Positions 43,764 through 52,576 of a stretch of DNA of 64,000 nt are shown piece after piece. Every line of letters starts with the position of its first letter. The stretch's first letter is position 1. This DNA comes from Marinospirillum sp035271045 (GTDB lineage Bacteria; Pseudomonadota; Gammaproteobacteria; Pseudomonadales; Halomonadaceae). Position numbers and translations under genes: made by a program. Where the stretch lies: the NCBI RefSeq assembly GCF_035271045.1, contig NZ_DATESC010000002.1:175898-239897 (forward strand), in the 5' to 3' direction. The notes below the pieces were generated by a model, which saw only the letters and a program-made list of their open reading frames with translations, was not told the origin of the DNA and did no database searches.

Positions 43764-44630
43764 TTAATTACTGTCCCGCTGAACAATAAGATTATCAATA
43801 AGGCGGGCTTTACCCAGCCTTGCAGCAATAAGAATAACCCAGCTTTTAGCATTTGGGCTTGCAGAGCTTAAATCTAGGTTGCGTATTTCAACATACTCAG
43901 GCGCAAAACCTTGTTCGGCTAAGCGCGCGCGTGCTGTGTGAGTTAACTCATGAAAATGTGTATTACCTGCGGCTAACGCCGATGCCATATTTTTAAGTAC
44001 AGCATACAGTGACGATGCTTTTTTCAGCTGTTCAGGTGTTAGGTAGCCATTACGTGAAGAAAGGGCTAAACCTTCGGGCGTTCTGTGCGTAGGGACTTCA
44101 ATAATTTTAATAGTAAAAGATAAGTCTTCAATCAGCTTACGAATAACAGCTACTTGTTGGTAATCTTTTTGTCCAAAGCAAGCAACATCGGGTTGCACAA
44201 AGTTAAATAGCTTAGTAACAACGGTAGCAACACCATCAAAATGCCCCGGTCTTTTTTGGCTACACAAGCCTTCACTAACCACGGGAACAAGAATGCGAGT
44301 TTGGTTTTCTTGGCCGTTAGGGTAAACCGCTTCAATGCTGGGTGTGAACAGTAAGTCGCAGCCTGCATCAGTTAACATCGCTTGGTCTGCTGCTAGCGTG
44401 CGAGGATAGCTTTCGTAATCTTCACCGGGTGTAAACTGAAGTGGGTTGACAAAAATAGTTGCAACCACTACGTCTGCATGGTTTTTTGCTTCTTCAATTA
44501 AGCACAAATGCCCTTGGTGTAAATTACCCATAGTGGGTACCAGTGCGATAGTTTTTTCTTCACGTCGATAGGTGGCTAGTTGTTGGCGTAGCGCATCAAC
44601 TTGGCTGATAGTTTTTAGCGTTGTACTCAT
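43764..44630 (-). CDS. panC: Pantothenate synthetase
   Basis: A 288-residue ATP-dependent ligase joining pantoate and beta-alanine. The nucleotide motif LVPTMGNLHQGHLCLI lies near residue 30 (the HIGH-like HQGH), then FVNPLQF, CFGQKDYQQVAVIRKL near 150 and ALSSRNGYL (the KMSKS equivalent) near 184. It starts 4 bases inside the end of panB. Confidence 0.97.
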   Translation of the reverse strand: MSTTLKTISQVDALRQQLATYRREEKTIALVPTMGNLHQGHLCLIEEAKNHADVVVATIFVNPLQFTPGEDYESYPRTLAADQAMLTDAGCDLLFTPSIEAVYPNGQENQTRILVPVVSEGLCSQKRPGHFDGVATVVTKLFNFVQPDVACFGQKDYQQVAVIRKLIEDLSFTIKIIEVPTHRTPEGLALSSRNGYLTPEQLKKASSLYAVLKNMASALAAGNTHFHELTHTARARLAEQGFAPEYVEIRNLDLSSASPNAKSWVILIAARLGKARLIDNLIVQRDSN

Positions 44631-45418
44631 TTAAAACAATGTTCCTCTGCTGGGAAAGCACCTGATTTGACGGCCTGATGATAAGCAGCCAGTGCGGCAG
44701 GAATAGAATTAGCCTCTTGCATAAAGTTTTTCACAAACTTAGCTGTTTTACCAACGGTTATGCCTAGAATGTCATGTAAAACTAGCACTTGACCATCGGT
44801 TTTTGGCCCCGCACCTATGCCAATGACTGGGCATTTAACGGCTTGAGTGACTGCTTCACCAAGATCACTCGGCACGCATTCTAATAAAATAACGGATGCA
44901 CCTGCTGCTTCTAATAACACAGCTGTTTCAACCAGCATTTTTCCTGCTTCTCCACGGCCTTGCACTTTATAGCCGCCCATTTGATTAACCATTTGTGGGG
45001 TTAAACCTAGGTGAGCACACACTGGAACGCCGCGCTGAGTCAGTTTAGTAATGCTTTCAGCCAACCAAGCATCGCCTTCAATTTTAACCATGTGAGCACC
45101 TGCTCGCATCAGTGCAGCTGAGTTTTCTAGCAAGGTTTCAGTATTAGGGTCTGACATAAAAGGCAAGTCAGCCATGATTAAGGCGTGCTGATTGCCGCGC
45201 TTCACTGCTTGGGTGTGGTAAACAATGTCGGCAACTGTAACCGGTAGGGTTGAGTCATGGCCTTGTAAAACCATGCCTAGGGAGTCACCCACCAGCATAA
45301 CCTCAACGCCTGCTTCATTAATTCGGGTCGAAAAAGTAGAGTCATAGCAGGTAAGAACACTGAATTTCTCGCCTGATTCTTTTAACTCTCTCAAGGTGTT
45401 GATGGTCACAGCGTTCAT
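44627..45418 (-). CDS. panB: 3-methyl-2-oxobutanoate hydroxymethyltransferase
   Basis: A 263-residue TIM-barrel enzyme forming ketopantoate. Motifs include VLTCYDSTFSTRINEAGVEVMLVGDSLGMVLQG split over residues 21-53, ADLPFMSD near 85, MVKIEGDAW, and CPVIGIGAGPKTDGQVLVLHDILG near 190. CAGTCGATG precedes the start with GGGAGCA upstream. It lies 101 bases from folK, a gap that shows a weak GTTAC/GTAAC stem followed by a T run. Confidence 0.97.
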   Translation of the reverse strand: MNAVTINTLRELKESGEKFSVLTCYDSTFSTRINEAGVEVMLVGDSLGMVLQGHDSTLPVTVADIVYHTQAVKRGNQHALIMADLPFMSDPNTETLLENSAALMRAGAHMVKIEGDAWLAESITKLTQRGVPVCAHLGLTPQMVNQMGGYKVQGRGEAGKMLVETAVLLEAAGASVILLECVPSDLGEAVTQAVKCPVIGIGAGPKTDGQVLVLHDILGITVGKTAKFVKNFMQEANSIPAALAAYHQAVKSGAFPAEEHCFK

Positions 45419-45519
45419 CGACTGCTCCCTTTTTTAAGTAAATTAGTAAGATGAAATGCTAGCTTGTAACGCGCATTCCAAGCACGAAAAAACGATTGTT
45501 ACTCCTGGTAACTTAAAAG

Positions 45520-46029
45520 TCAAAACCTTGTGGTAACTTTTGCTTCGACTGGTAACACTTCATTGCAAGCTTGCTTGCCAAGTTGTTGAATTAATTGCTT
45601 AACCTTACCCAAGTTGGGCAGCATTAAGTTTTCATCTAACTCAGCCAACGGACAAAGTACAAAAGCCCGTTCAGCAATGCCAGGGTGAGGCAGTGTAAGC
45701 TTTTCAGTGTTTAGCACTACTTGCTCATAAGTAAGTAGGTCTAAGTCTAGGGTGCGTGGCCCCCAGTGCCTTTCGCGTTTACGTTGATGCAAGTTTTCTA
45801 TGTTTTGAAGCGCTACTAATAATGCTAACGGTGTTAAATTGGTTGCTATTTCTGCAACGGCATTAATAAAATCAGGTTGATCTTGAGGCCCAAAAGGTTT
45901 GCTTTGCCATAAACTGGAGCGGCGTACTACTTGTGTCTTAGGCAGCGCATCCAGTTCTGTAAAAGCATCCGTTATTTGTTGGCTGGGGTTTTCTAGATTA
46001 CTGCCTAGCCCTATCCAAGCTTTAGCCAT
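45520..46029 (-). CDS. folK: 6-hydroxymethyl-dihydropterin pyrophosphokinase
   Basis: A 169-residue HPPK that activates the pterin for folate synthesis. It shows WIGLGSNLENP, SKPFGPQDQPDFINAVAEI, the RERHWGPRTLDLDLLTY motif near residue 82, and LPHPGIAERAFVLCPLAEL. It lies 14 bases after pcnB, and the pair is common in gammaproteobacteria. Confidence 0.95.
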   Translation of the reverse strand: MAKAWIGLGSNLENPSQQITDAFTELDALPKTQVVRRSSLWQSKPFGPQDQPDFINAVAEIATNLTPLALLVALQNIENLHQRKRERHWGPRTLDLDLLTYEQVVLNTEKLTLPHPGIAERAFVLCPLAELDENLMLPNLGKVKQLIQQLGKQACNEVLPVEAKVTTRF

Positions 46030-46043
46030 TAAAATCTTCCTAA

Positions 46044-47405
46044 TTAGTTAGTAGGCGCTGGTTTATGGCGGCGCAGTTTGCGTTTTCTGCTGCCTGATTT
46101 CTTAACAGGACTACGCCCCAAAGAAGTGATTAACTTATGCTGTTCATCTTCATTGGCCTCTTGAAAAGCTGTCCACCAAGCCCCAGCACCATCCGTTGCT
46201 TCACCCGCCATTTCACGTAATAGTAAAAAGTCGTAAGCAGCACGAAAGCGTGGTGTTTGCAGCAGCACCCAAGCTTTTTTACCTTGGCGTTGCGGTAGTT
46301 TTAGTTGTAAGTCCCAAATTTCACGCATTGGAAAAGCAAAGCGCTTGGGAATGGTAATGTGCTGGTTTTGCCTTTGTAGCAGTCGATTACCTGCTTGTTG
46401 CATAGCAGGAAAAGCAGGTACGCCATTATTTTGTAAATCATTAAAAATGTGTTCTAAACCTGGCCATAATAAAGCGGCGTATAAAAAGGCCGGTGTAACA
46501 GGGCGGCCTTCACTAATTCGTAAATCAGTATTGGCCATTGCTTGCTCAACTACCACCAAAGCAACGGGGTTGGTTTTAAATGCTTCATGGCTAGCAGGAA
46601 AAAGAAAAGCAAATAAACCATAGTGCCGTAATAGTTGAAACGTAGTTAAGCCATGACCTGATAAAAACAATTTAAGCACTTCGTCAAACATACGTGCGGG
46701 CGCAACCTGTAATAAAAGGTTGGCTTGCTCATAAATAGGGGCTTCGGTGGCTGCTTCTAACTTGAAATCAAGCTTGGCTGCAAAACGTATGGCTCGCAGC
46801 ATCCGTACCGGGTCTTCACGGTAACGCGTGGCTGGATCACCAATTAAGCGTAGCATTTTATTTTTTAGATCAGTTAAACCGCCGGTATAATCGTAAACTG
46901 AGTGGTCTTTTATATTGTAATAGAGTGCATTAATCGTAAAGTCACGCCTGATGGCATCTTCTTCAATGCTGCCCCAGACGTTATCGCGCAGCAGCATTCC
47001 TTCATCACTTTGCTTAATGCGTTTATCTGTTGCTTCTTGAGTTTTGCCTCTAAAAGTAGTCACTTCAATAATTTCACGTCCAAAACGCACGTGAACAATG
47101 CGAAAACGTCGCCCAATCATGCGTGCATTACGAAAGAGTTCAGTAACTTCTTCGGGCGTGGCATCGGTAGCAATGTCGAAGTCTTTAGGCGTTTTACCTA
47201 ACAGTCGATCACGAATACAGCCACCCACAAGATAGGCCTGAAAGCCACTTTGATTGAGGCGATAAAGGACTTTGAGTGCGCCTTCATGTATTTCGCTGCG
47301 TGAAATGGGATGCTGTGAACGGGGCAGTATTTGTAGTTTAGGTGCCTTTACTACAGCCTGCTTATTCATGCGAGTTTTAATATAGCTGGTAATTCCTTTA
47401 ATCAT
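46044..47405 (-). CDS. pcnB: Poly(A) polymerase I
   Basis: A 453-residue class II nucleotidyltransferase adding poly(A) tails that promote RNA decay. The nucleotidyltransferase head has YLVGGCIRDRLLGKTPKDFDIATDATPEEV (GG then DxD, about residues 59-88), RRFRIVHVRFG and EDAIRRDFTINALYYNI. The basic C-terminus (KKSGSRKRKLRRHKP) is typical. It starts 95 bases downstream of the crcZ-like RNA terminator. TTGTTT-N17-CATACT on the minus strand (47493-47465) is a possible promoter of its own. Another start 12 codons in (MNKQAVV) is possible. Confidence 0.95.
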   Translation of the reverse strand: MIKGITSYIKTRMNKQAVVKAPKLQILPRSQHPISRSEIHEGALKVLYRLNQSGFQAYLVGGCIRDRLLGKTPKDFDIATDATPEEVTELFRNARMIGRRFRIVHVRFGREIIEVTTFRGKTQEATDKRIKQSDEGMLLRDNVWGSIEEDAIRRDFTINALYYNIKDHSVYDYTGGLTDLKNKMLRLIGDPATRYREDPVRMLRAIRFAAKLDFKLEAATEAPIYEQANLLLQVAPARMFDEVLKLFLSGHGLTTFQLLRHYGLFAFLFPASHEAFKTNPVALVVVEQAMANTDLRISEGRPVTPAFLYAALLWPGLEHIFNDLQNNGVPAFPAMQQAGNRLLQRQNQHITIPKRFAFPMREIWDLQLKLPQRQGKKAWVLLQTPRFRAAYDFLLLREMAGEATDGAGAWWTAFQEANEDEQHKLITSLGRSPVKKSGSRKRKLRRHKPAPTN

Positions 47406-47499
47406 TTTGACCCGTGGCGCAAAAGAAAGATGCAGCAGTTTAACTGACCCGTGAAGCAGGGCAAAGTATGAATGGGTTTATTTAGCAAAACAAAAGCGT

Positions 47500-47532
47500 A
47501 AAAAAAGAGGAAGGCTTACGCCTTCCTCTTTT
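47500..47532 (-). terminator. Intrinsic terminator of the CrcZ-like RNA
   Basis: On the minus strand AAAAGAGGAAGGC pairs with GCCTTCCTCTTTT around a 4-base loop (GTAA) and is followed by an unbroken T run. It is the strongest terminator in the window. In the plus direction the same stem is followed by only TTTTA. Confidence 0.95.
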
Positions 47533-47996
47533 ATCGATTGATATTTTACGAATCCATTCTTTATTTTAGGGTGAAGGTTCTAGATCGCCCTGAACACGTA
47601 CCACAGTCACCAAATCGCCAACCCAGCCTTATTTTTGTTTTTATTCTTGTTCTTAGTTGTGAGGGTAGACCATCTCGTATTCAAAACAATTTAGCCTCAG
47701 CTTGGACTTTTTCTAGGGTGTTTATTGTTTTTGTTCACCCTTTGGACGCAATAGGCATTATTTTTATTTTTACCTTTTTACATCAGTTTTCGCTGAAGAC
47801 CGGAGACCTTAGCTATTGTTGTTATTGTTAATGCTTTTAAGCTACTGTGCCATTTATTGTTTTTATGGTGGCTAGTGCGCTGGTCATTCACCAAACTGCC
47901 TAGTTGTTTTTATTTTTGGGACGTTGGTTCGGTCAGACTCAGTATTGTTATTGTTTTTTCTGAGAGGCTGACGCCGGTGTTTTTGTTTTTCTTGCT
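47500..47996 (-). ncRNA. crcZ: CrcZ-like small RNA, decoy for Hfq/Crc
   Basis: A predicted transcript of about 0.5 kb in the 786-base gap between cbrB and pcnB, the position of crcZ in Pseudomonas. It would run from just downstream of a sigma-54 promoter (48021-48007) to a perfect intrinsic terminator. On the RNA strand I count nine A-rich clusters of the AAnAAnAA type at 47993-47980, 47959-47945, 47917-47904, 47865-47853, 47829-47816, 47771-47758, 47735-47721 and 47655-47629, the last long enough for two sites. Examples are AACAAUAACAACAA-like runs and AAAAACAAAAAC. In Pseudomonas such motifs bind Hfq with Crc, so the RNA relieves catabolite repression when CbrB is active. Outside this function the gap has no credible protein gene. 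Primary sequence identity to known crcZ could not be tested. Confidence 0.85.
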
Positions 47997-48006
47997 TATG
48001 CTTAAA

Positions 48007-48021
48007 GCGATATGTGTGCCA
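48007..48021 (-). promoter_or_regulatory. Sigma-54 (-24/-12) promoter of the CrcZ-like RNA
   Basis: The minus strand reads TGGCACACATATCGCT from 48021. This is the -24 box TGGCAC and, at the exact GG-N10-GC spacing, a -12 box TCGCT that differs from TTGCW by one base. Transcription should start near 47996. An IHF consensus (AATCAA-N4-TTA, plus strand 48042-48054) lies just upstream, as is usual for activators working by looping. Confidence 0.82.
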
Positions 48022-48093
48022 TATTTTAAAAAATCTTTAATAATCAATTGGTTATATTTTTTTTATGTTATTTTTATTTATTTGCACCAAAAG

Positions 48094-48145
48094 TGTTACC
48101 TATTTTTTTACGGTTTCAAGTGGGTGGGTGGGTGTAACGGTAACA
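48094..48145. promoter_or_regulatory. Probable CbrB upstream activating sequence
   Basis: Half-sites TGTTAC (48094-48099), GTAACG (48134-48139) and GTAACA (48140-48145) lie about 100-150 bases upstream of the predicted start of the CrcZ-like RNA. From memory, Pseudomonas CbrB recognises TGTTAC/GTAACA inverted repeats about 12-14 bases apart. The spacing here is wider, so the match is in half-site sequence and position rather than exact layout. Confidence 0.55.
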
Positions 48146-48191
48146 CCTAAAAGTGAAATCCAATTGCTAAGCTAAAAAGGCCGTTAAAGTG

Positions 48192-49634
48192 CTAGCGTGA
48201 AGCCGTTATTTTACGTTTAGGAATGTTTAACCGCTGCCGTCTTTCCCATAAGCATTTTCTAGAAATACCGAGCTTTTTAGCCAGTTCTGTCTCGCTCATC
48301 TGGTCTTCATTTTCTTGAACAAAGCGTACAAAGTAATCTTCGAGTGATAGGTCGTCTGTGGGTAGGTGTGCCGAATCTAAATGATCGGCCGAGGGTTCAC
48401 CGATAGGCTGTACGGTCGTTTTTGCCGTGACTGCGTAATGGGTTGCGCTAACAAAATTGACCTTTCTAGGTGGCTGAATGGCTTGTGGTAGCTCTAAGTC
48501 TTCGGCTTGAAGCAGTAGGTCATCTGCTAAAATAACGGCCCTTTCAACACGATTTTCTAATTCGCGTACGTTACCTGGCCAAGAGTAAGCGAGTAAAGCA
48601 TTGCGTGCTGATTTCGAAAAACGTGCTGAAGGTTTACCTATGCGTTCACAACAAGTTTTAAGCAGGCTGTCGGCTATCAGTAAAATATCATCTTCGCGTT
48701 CAGCTAAGCAGGGTAGTTCTAGTTCAATGACATTTAGGCGATAGTAAAGATCAAGACGAAATTTACCTTGGTCAACGAGGTCTTTAATATTACGATGCGT
48801 GGCTGCAATAAGCCGAATATTAACTTTTCTGGATTCAACCGAGCCTAAGCGCCGAATTTCACCTTCTTGTAGCACTCTTAATAGACGGGCTTGAGCTTCA
48901 AGGGGCAACTCACCGATTTCATCTAAAAATAAACTACCACCATCCGCTGCTTCTACAAGACCATTACGACTGGTATTTGCACCAGTAAATGCACCCTTTT
49001 CATGCCCAAATAATTCAGACTCTATTAAGGTTTCAGGAATAGCGGCACAGTTTACACTAATTAAAGGTGCTTTTTTGCGTGGGCTAAGGTTATGCAAAGC
49101 GCGTGCAACCAATTCTTTACCCGTACCCGACTCACCTAAAATAAGTACCCGTGTATTAAAAGGTGCTATTTTTTTAATCTGTTGGAATACGGCTTGCATA
49201 GCAGGGCTTTCACCAATCATGCCTTGTAAGCCAGCAGCAGATTCGGTTACCTCATTAAGAATTGTAGCAGGTGGTGGGTCTTGTTGGCGGCGATGCTGAT
49301 TAAGAATATGGTTGACCGCTGAGAGCATTTCATCATGGTCAAAAGGCTTGGCAATGTAATCCACTGCGCCTTGTTTCATCGCCTCCACTGCTGAGCGTAA
49401 ACTGGCATAGCTGGTCATAATTAACACGGGAGTCGCTTGGTTAATTAATTCAGTGCCGGCTTCACCGGGGAGGCGTAAATCACTAATAATCAAATCAAAA
49501 CTTTGTGCTGCCAGCGCTTGGCGTGCTTCAGGAACTGTGCCTGCTTCAGTAATTTGAAATCCGTTACGCTCCAGTAGTCGCCTTAGCGCAGAACGAATAA
49601 TGCCTTCATCTTCAACGATCAGTATTTTGCTCAT
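48192..49634 (-). CDS. cbrB: Sigma-54-dependent response regulator CbrB (NtrC family)
   Basis: A 480-residue activator. It has a receiver domain with phospho-Asp52 in LIISDLRLPGEAG, and an AAA+ domain (about residues 140-375) with Walker A LGESGTGKELVA, the sigma-54 contact loop HEKGAFTGA and SLFLDEIGELP. The C-terminal Fis-type helix-turn-helix is SETELAKKLGISRKCLWERRQRL. It shares 23 bases with the end of cbrA and is followed by the sigma-54 promoter of the CrcZ-like RNA and by pcnB. That order and the kinase partner identify CbrB rather than NtrC. It responds to carbon/nitrogen balance in Pseudomonas. Confidence 0.92.
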   Translation of the reverse strand: MSKILIVEDEGIIRSALRRLLERNGFQITEAGTVPEARQALAAQSFDLIISDLRLPGEAGTELINQATPVLIMTSYASLRSAVEAMKQGAVDYIAKPFDHDEMLSAVNHILNQHRRQQDPPPATILNEVTESAAGLQGMIGESPAMQAVFQQIKKIAPFNTRVLILGESGTGKELVARALHNLSPRKKAPLISVNCAAIPETLIESELFGHEKGAFTGANTSRNGLVEAADGGSLFLDEIGELPLEAQARLLRVLQEGEIRRLGSVESRKVNIRLIAATHRNIKDLVDQGKFRLDLYYRLNVIELELPCLAEREDDILLIADSLLKTCCERIGKPSARFSKSARNALLAYSWPGNVRELENRVERAVILADDLLLQAEDLELPQAIQPPRKVNFVSATHYAVTAKTTVQPIGEPSADHLDSAHLPTDDLSLEDYFVRFVQENEDQMSETELAKKLGISRKCLWERRQRLNIPKRKITASR

Positions 49635-52575
49635 TGTTGCTTAATGGCTCCTGATAAGTTAAATCGCTGCTAGGTAATGGAAAACGGCAGCGAAAACAGC
49701 TGCCTTTTTTGAATTCTGGGCTAGGGCTAAGGGCTTGAATTTGTCCATCATGCTCTTCGACAATACTATAAACCAGCGCCAGCCCCAACCCTGTACCATC
49801 ACCCACTTGTTTGGTAGTGTAAAAAGGTTCAAACAAATGCTCGAGGTGTTGTGGGGAAATGCCTTCACCATCATCGTGAACTTCAAAAACTACTTCTTTC
49901 TCTTCTTGGTGAGCGGTACATAAAATTTTGCCACCATCCAAAGTTGCATCACAGGCATTGGCAATTAAATTGACGAAAATTTGTACGAGGCGCTGCGTGT
50001 CACCTGTGACGTAAAGCGTTGCTGGGCAAAAGTTTTCATAAATCCGATTACTGCCTTTATGGCTGAGTGAAATTAAGCTAATTGCTTCTTGCACGGCACC
50101 ACGTAAGTTAATCAACTCAAATTTAAGGCTGTCGCTGTGCCGTCCTGCATGAGCAAAATTAACTAAAGATTGCACAATGCTAGTAATGCGTTTGGTGAGT
50201 TGTAAAATGTATTGACTGGTTTCTTTAACGACTTCAGGCTCTTCAGCATCGTAATAAAGATTCTGTGCCAAAGAAGAAATGCCTGTAACAGGATTACCAA
50301 TTTCATGCGCGACCCCAGCGGCTAAGCGACCGATTGAAGCTAAGCGTTCATTGTGTAGTAACTCATCTTCTAATAGTTTTAAACTGCTTTGGTCTTCTAC
50401 CAGTAAAATCGTACCGCCCATCAGTGCTGCTGGATCGTCTTGCTGTGCTTTATGTAGGCTTAACCATGCAGTGCTGCCATTGTTGTTTTGTAAAGGTTGG
50501 CGATAGGCTTGTGATACCGAGCCTTCAAGGAAATTATTAAGCAGTTCATTCCAAGGTGCGGGTAGGTGACGAATTTTTGAGCCAATGACTTGATCGCTAG
50601 TAATAAGGGTTAAGTCTTCCATGGCACGATTCCACATTAAAACTTCTTGATCGCTGCCTAAAGTACAAATACCAACGGGTAAGTACATTAAAGTTTGGCG
50701 GTGATGGCGGCGTAATTTATCCAGTTCTCTTGCCATACCTGTTAAGCGCGAACGGTAATCTTCTAAGTGGCGCTCAATAATGTGAATGTCATTTTCTGTT
50801 GGCTGATCTTGGCTTTGCCACGGTAAATAACGGTCGACTAACTCTTGGGCAACAGCAGATCCCATTAAGCCAGATAAATTGGCTTGAATTTGTCCCCGTA
50901 AGCGGCGCAGCGTATAGGGGCGAGTATCGGATGAGCTGATATTTAACTCTGTCATCACTCGATTTACTTCTCGCTGTGCGGTTTCCTGCCCTAATGGAAT
51001 ACTTAAAAGACGAATTAAGTCATTGCTGTCTTTGGCTTGTAATTGCAGGCGTTTAGGAAAAAATAAAGCATCTTGTGAGCAGGCTAAAGCGCCAGCTTTT
51101 TCTTCTTCACTTATTTTTGTTAGTAGAGAAACTAGAATAAATAGCAGGATATTAGACGTAGTGGCTATCAGCGTAATGTTGTGCCAATCATTAATACCTT
51201 GTAATGCTAGGGTAAGACCAAAAAAAGTAATTTGATCGATGCTTAATAGCAAAGGAAAACCTAAACCAATACTCCACACTAAAAAACCTGCTGATAAACC
51301 CGTTAATAGTCCTTTACGATTGGCAATCGGCCAGTATAAAAGCGCCAACGTACCGGGTAAAAATTGTAGCGTGGCAATAAAGGCTGATAACCCTAAGGTG
51401 GCTAGGTCATGTTCAATACTGACAACTAAATAGACTAGATAAGCGATAAAAATTAATGAGCCAATCAGCAAGCGGCGCATTCTTACTAGCCAAAAATAAA
51501 TATCAAAATCAGCAGGTGGTTGATAAACCGCTAGCACCAAGTGATTAAGTACCATCGGTGCTAATGCCAATGTCATCACAATAATAGTGCCACTGGCTGC
51601 TGCTAAACCCATAATAAAAGATACCAAACCCCAATAGCCACCTAACGAAAGTGTTGCATATTCAATCGGTAAGCTACTGCCTAATGCTTGGTGTCCCCAA
51701 TAAATTACTGGCACAGGCAAAGCTAGCAGCAGTAAAAAAATGGGCAGCATCCAGCTAGATTGCATCATGGCTTCTTCGGAGGGGTTTTCAGTAAAAATAA
51801 TGTGGAAAATGTGCGGCATAGTTAGCGCGGTAGCAAAAAAAATTAATAGCAGCGTGCGCCATTGGTTGTTTTCTAACGGCTGCATTGCAGCGGTAAGGGT
51901 TGCGTTGTGCGTTGCTAGCCAGTTTTCTAAACCGTTAAAACCACCAAAAACGCTATACAGTGTAAAGCCACCTAAGGCTAAAAATGCAATCAGCTTAACA
52001 AGGGATTCAAAAGCGATGGCAAACAATAGACTTTCGTGGCGCTCTCTTAAAGAGATGTGCCGCGCGCCAAATAAAATGGCAAATAAGGTAATGACGGCAC
52101 AAAATACAAAGGCTAATTGATAGGGTGAAGATTCGTTGGTGAGTAGATGAATCACATCACCAATGGCCTGAATTTGCAGGGCAAGCAGCGGCATACTGCC
52201 AAACAATAGCCCTAGTGTAACCAGCATTCCTACCCAGCGGCTGCGGTACCTAAAAGCCAATAAATCGGCGAGTGATGACAGTTGATAAGTACGTGCAAGG
52301 CGCAACAGCGGCGACAGCAGCAGCGGGGCTAAAACAAAAATACCCGCGATGCCTAGGTAATAAGTTAAATAACCATAGCCATATTGATTAGCCAAACCGA
52401 ATGAGCCATAAAATGCCCAAGCACTGGCATAAACACCTAATGCCAGCACATAAACGAAAGGGTGTTTAACTAATTTTTGTGGTAGCCAACCTTTTTCAAC
52501 AATCCAAGCACAAGCAAAAAGAATGGAAAGGTAGCCAACACCTAGCGTGAATATTTGGGTCAGCGTAAAGCTCAT
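49612..52575 (-). CDS. cbrA: Sensor kinase CbrA with sodium:solute-symporter-like N-terminus
   Basis: A 987-residue hybrid of transporter and histidine kinase. The first roughly 500 residues form an SLC5/SSS-type bundle of about 13 helices (VYVLALGVYASAWAFYGSFGLANQYGYG split, LSSLADLLAFRYRSRW). A cytoplasmic linker, a PAS domain (about 625-735, LPVGICTLGSDQEVLMWNRAMEDL), the dimerisation helix with His757 (GVAHEIGNPVTGI) and a HATPase domain (NLIANACDA, DDGEGISPQHL, GTGLGLALV) follow. In Pseudomonas CbrA can transport histidine and signals to CbrB. It follows a small membrane gene by 1 base and overlaps cbrB. Confidence 0.93.
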   Translation of the reverse strand: MSFTLTQIFTLGVGYLSILFACAWIVEKGWLPQKLVKHPFVYVLALGVYASAWAFYGSFGLANQYGYGYLTYYLGIAGIFVLAPLLLSPLLRLARTYQLSSLADLLAFRYRSRWVGMLVTLGLLFGSMPLLALQIQAIGDVIHLLTNESSPYQLAFVFCAVITLFAILFGARHISLRERHESLLFAIAFESLVKLIAFLALGGFTLYSVFGGFNGLENWLATHNATLTAAMQPLENNQWRTLLLIFFATALTMPHIFHIIFTENPSEEAMMQSSWMLPIFLLLLALPVPVIYWGHQALGSSLPIEYATLSLGGYWGLVSFIMGLAAASGTIIVMTLALAPMVLNHLVLAVYQPPADFDIYFWLVRMRRLLIGSLIFIAYLVYLVVSIEHDLATLGLSAFIATLQFLPGTLALLYWPIANRKGLLTGLSAGFLVWSIGLGFPLLLSIDQITFFGLTLALQGINDWHNITLIATTSNILLFILVSLLTKISEEEKAGALACSQDALFFPKRLQLQAKDSNDLIRLLSIPLGQETAQREVNRVMTELNISSSDTRPYTLRRLRGQIQANLSGLMGSAVAQELVDRYLPWQSQDQPTENDIHIIERHLEDYRSRLTGMARELDKLRRHHRQTLMYLPVGICTLGSDQEVLMWNRAMEDLTLITSDQVIGSKIRHLPAPWNELLNNFLEGSVSQAYRQPLQNNNGSTAWLSLHKAQQDDPAALMGGTILLVEDQSSLKLLEDELLHNERLASIGRLAAGVAHEIGNPVTGISSLAQNLYYDAEEPEVVKETSQYILQLTKRITSIVQSLVNFAHAGRHSDSLKFELINLRGAVQEAISLISLSHKGSNRIYENFCPATLYVTGDTQRLVQIFVNLIANACDATLDGGKILCTAHQEEKEVVFEVHDDGEGISPQHLEHLFEPFYTTKQVGDGTGLGLALVYSIVEEHDGQIQALSPSPEFKKGSCFRCRFPLPSSDLTYQEPLSNNEQNTDR

Positions 52576-52576
52576 A

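Noticed and set aside
47538..48150. Two open frames on the plus strand in the cbrB-pcnB gap (47538-47831 and 47857-48150)
   Set aside because: Their proteins are low-complexity Phe/Val/Leu/Tyr strings produced by T-rich blocks, with no ribosome sites. The T-rich blocks are better explained as the complement of A-rich Hfq/Crc motifs in a minus-strand RNA.
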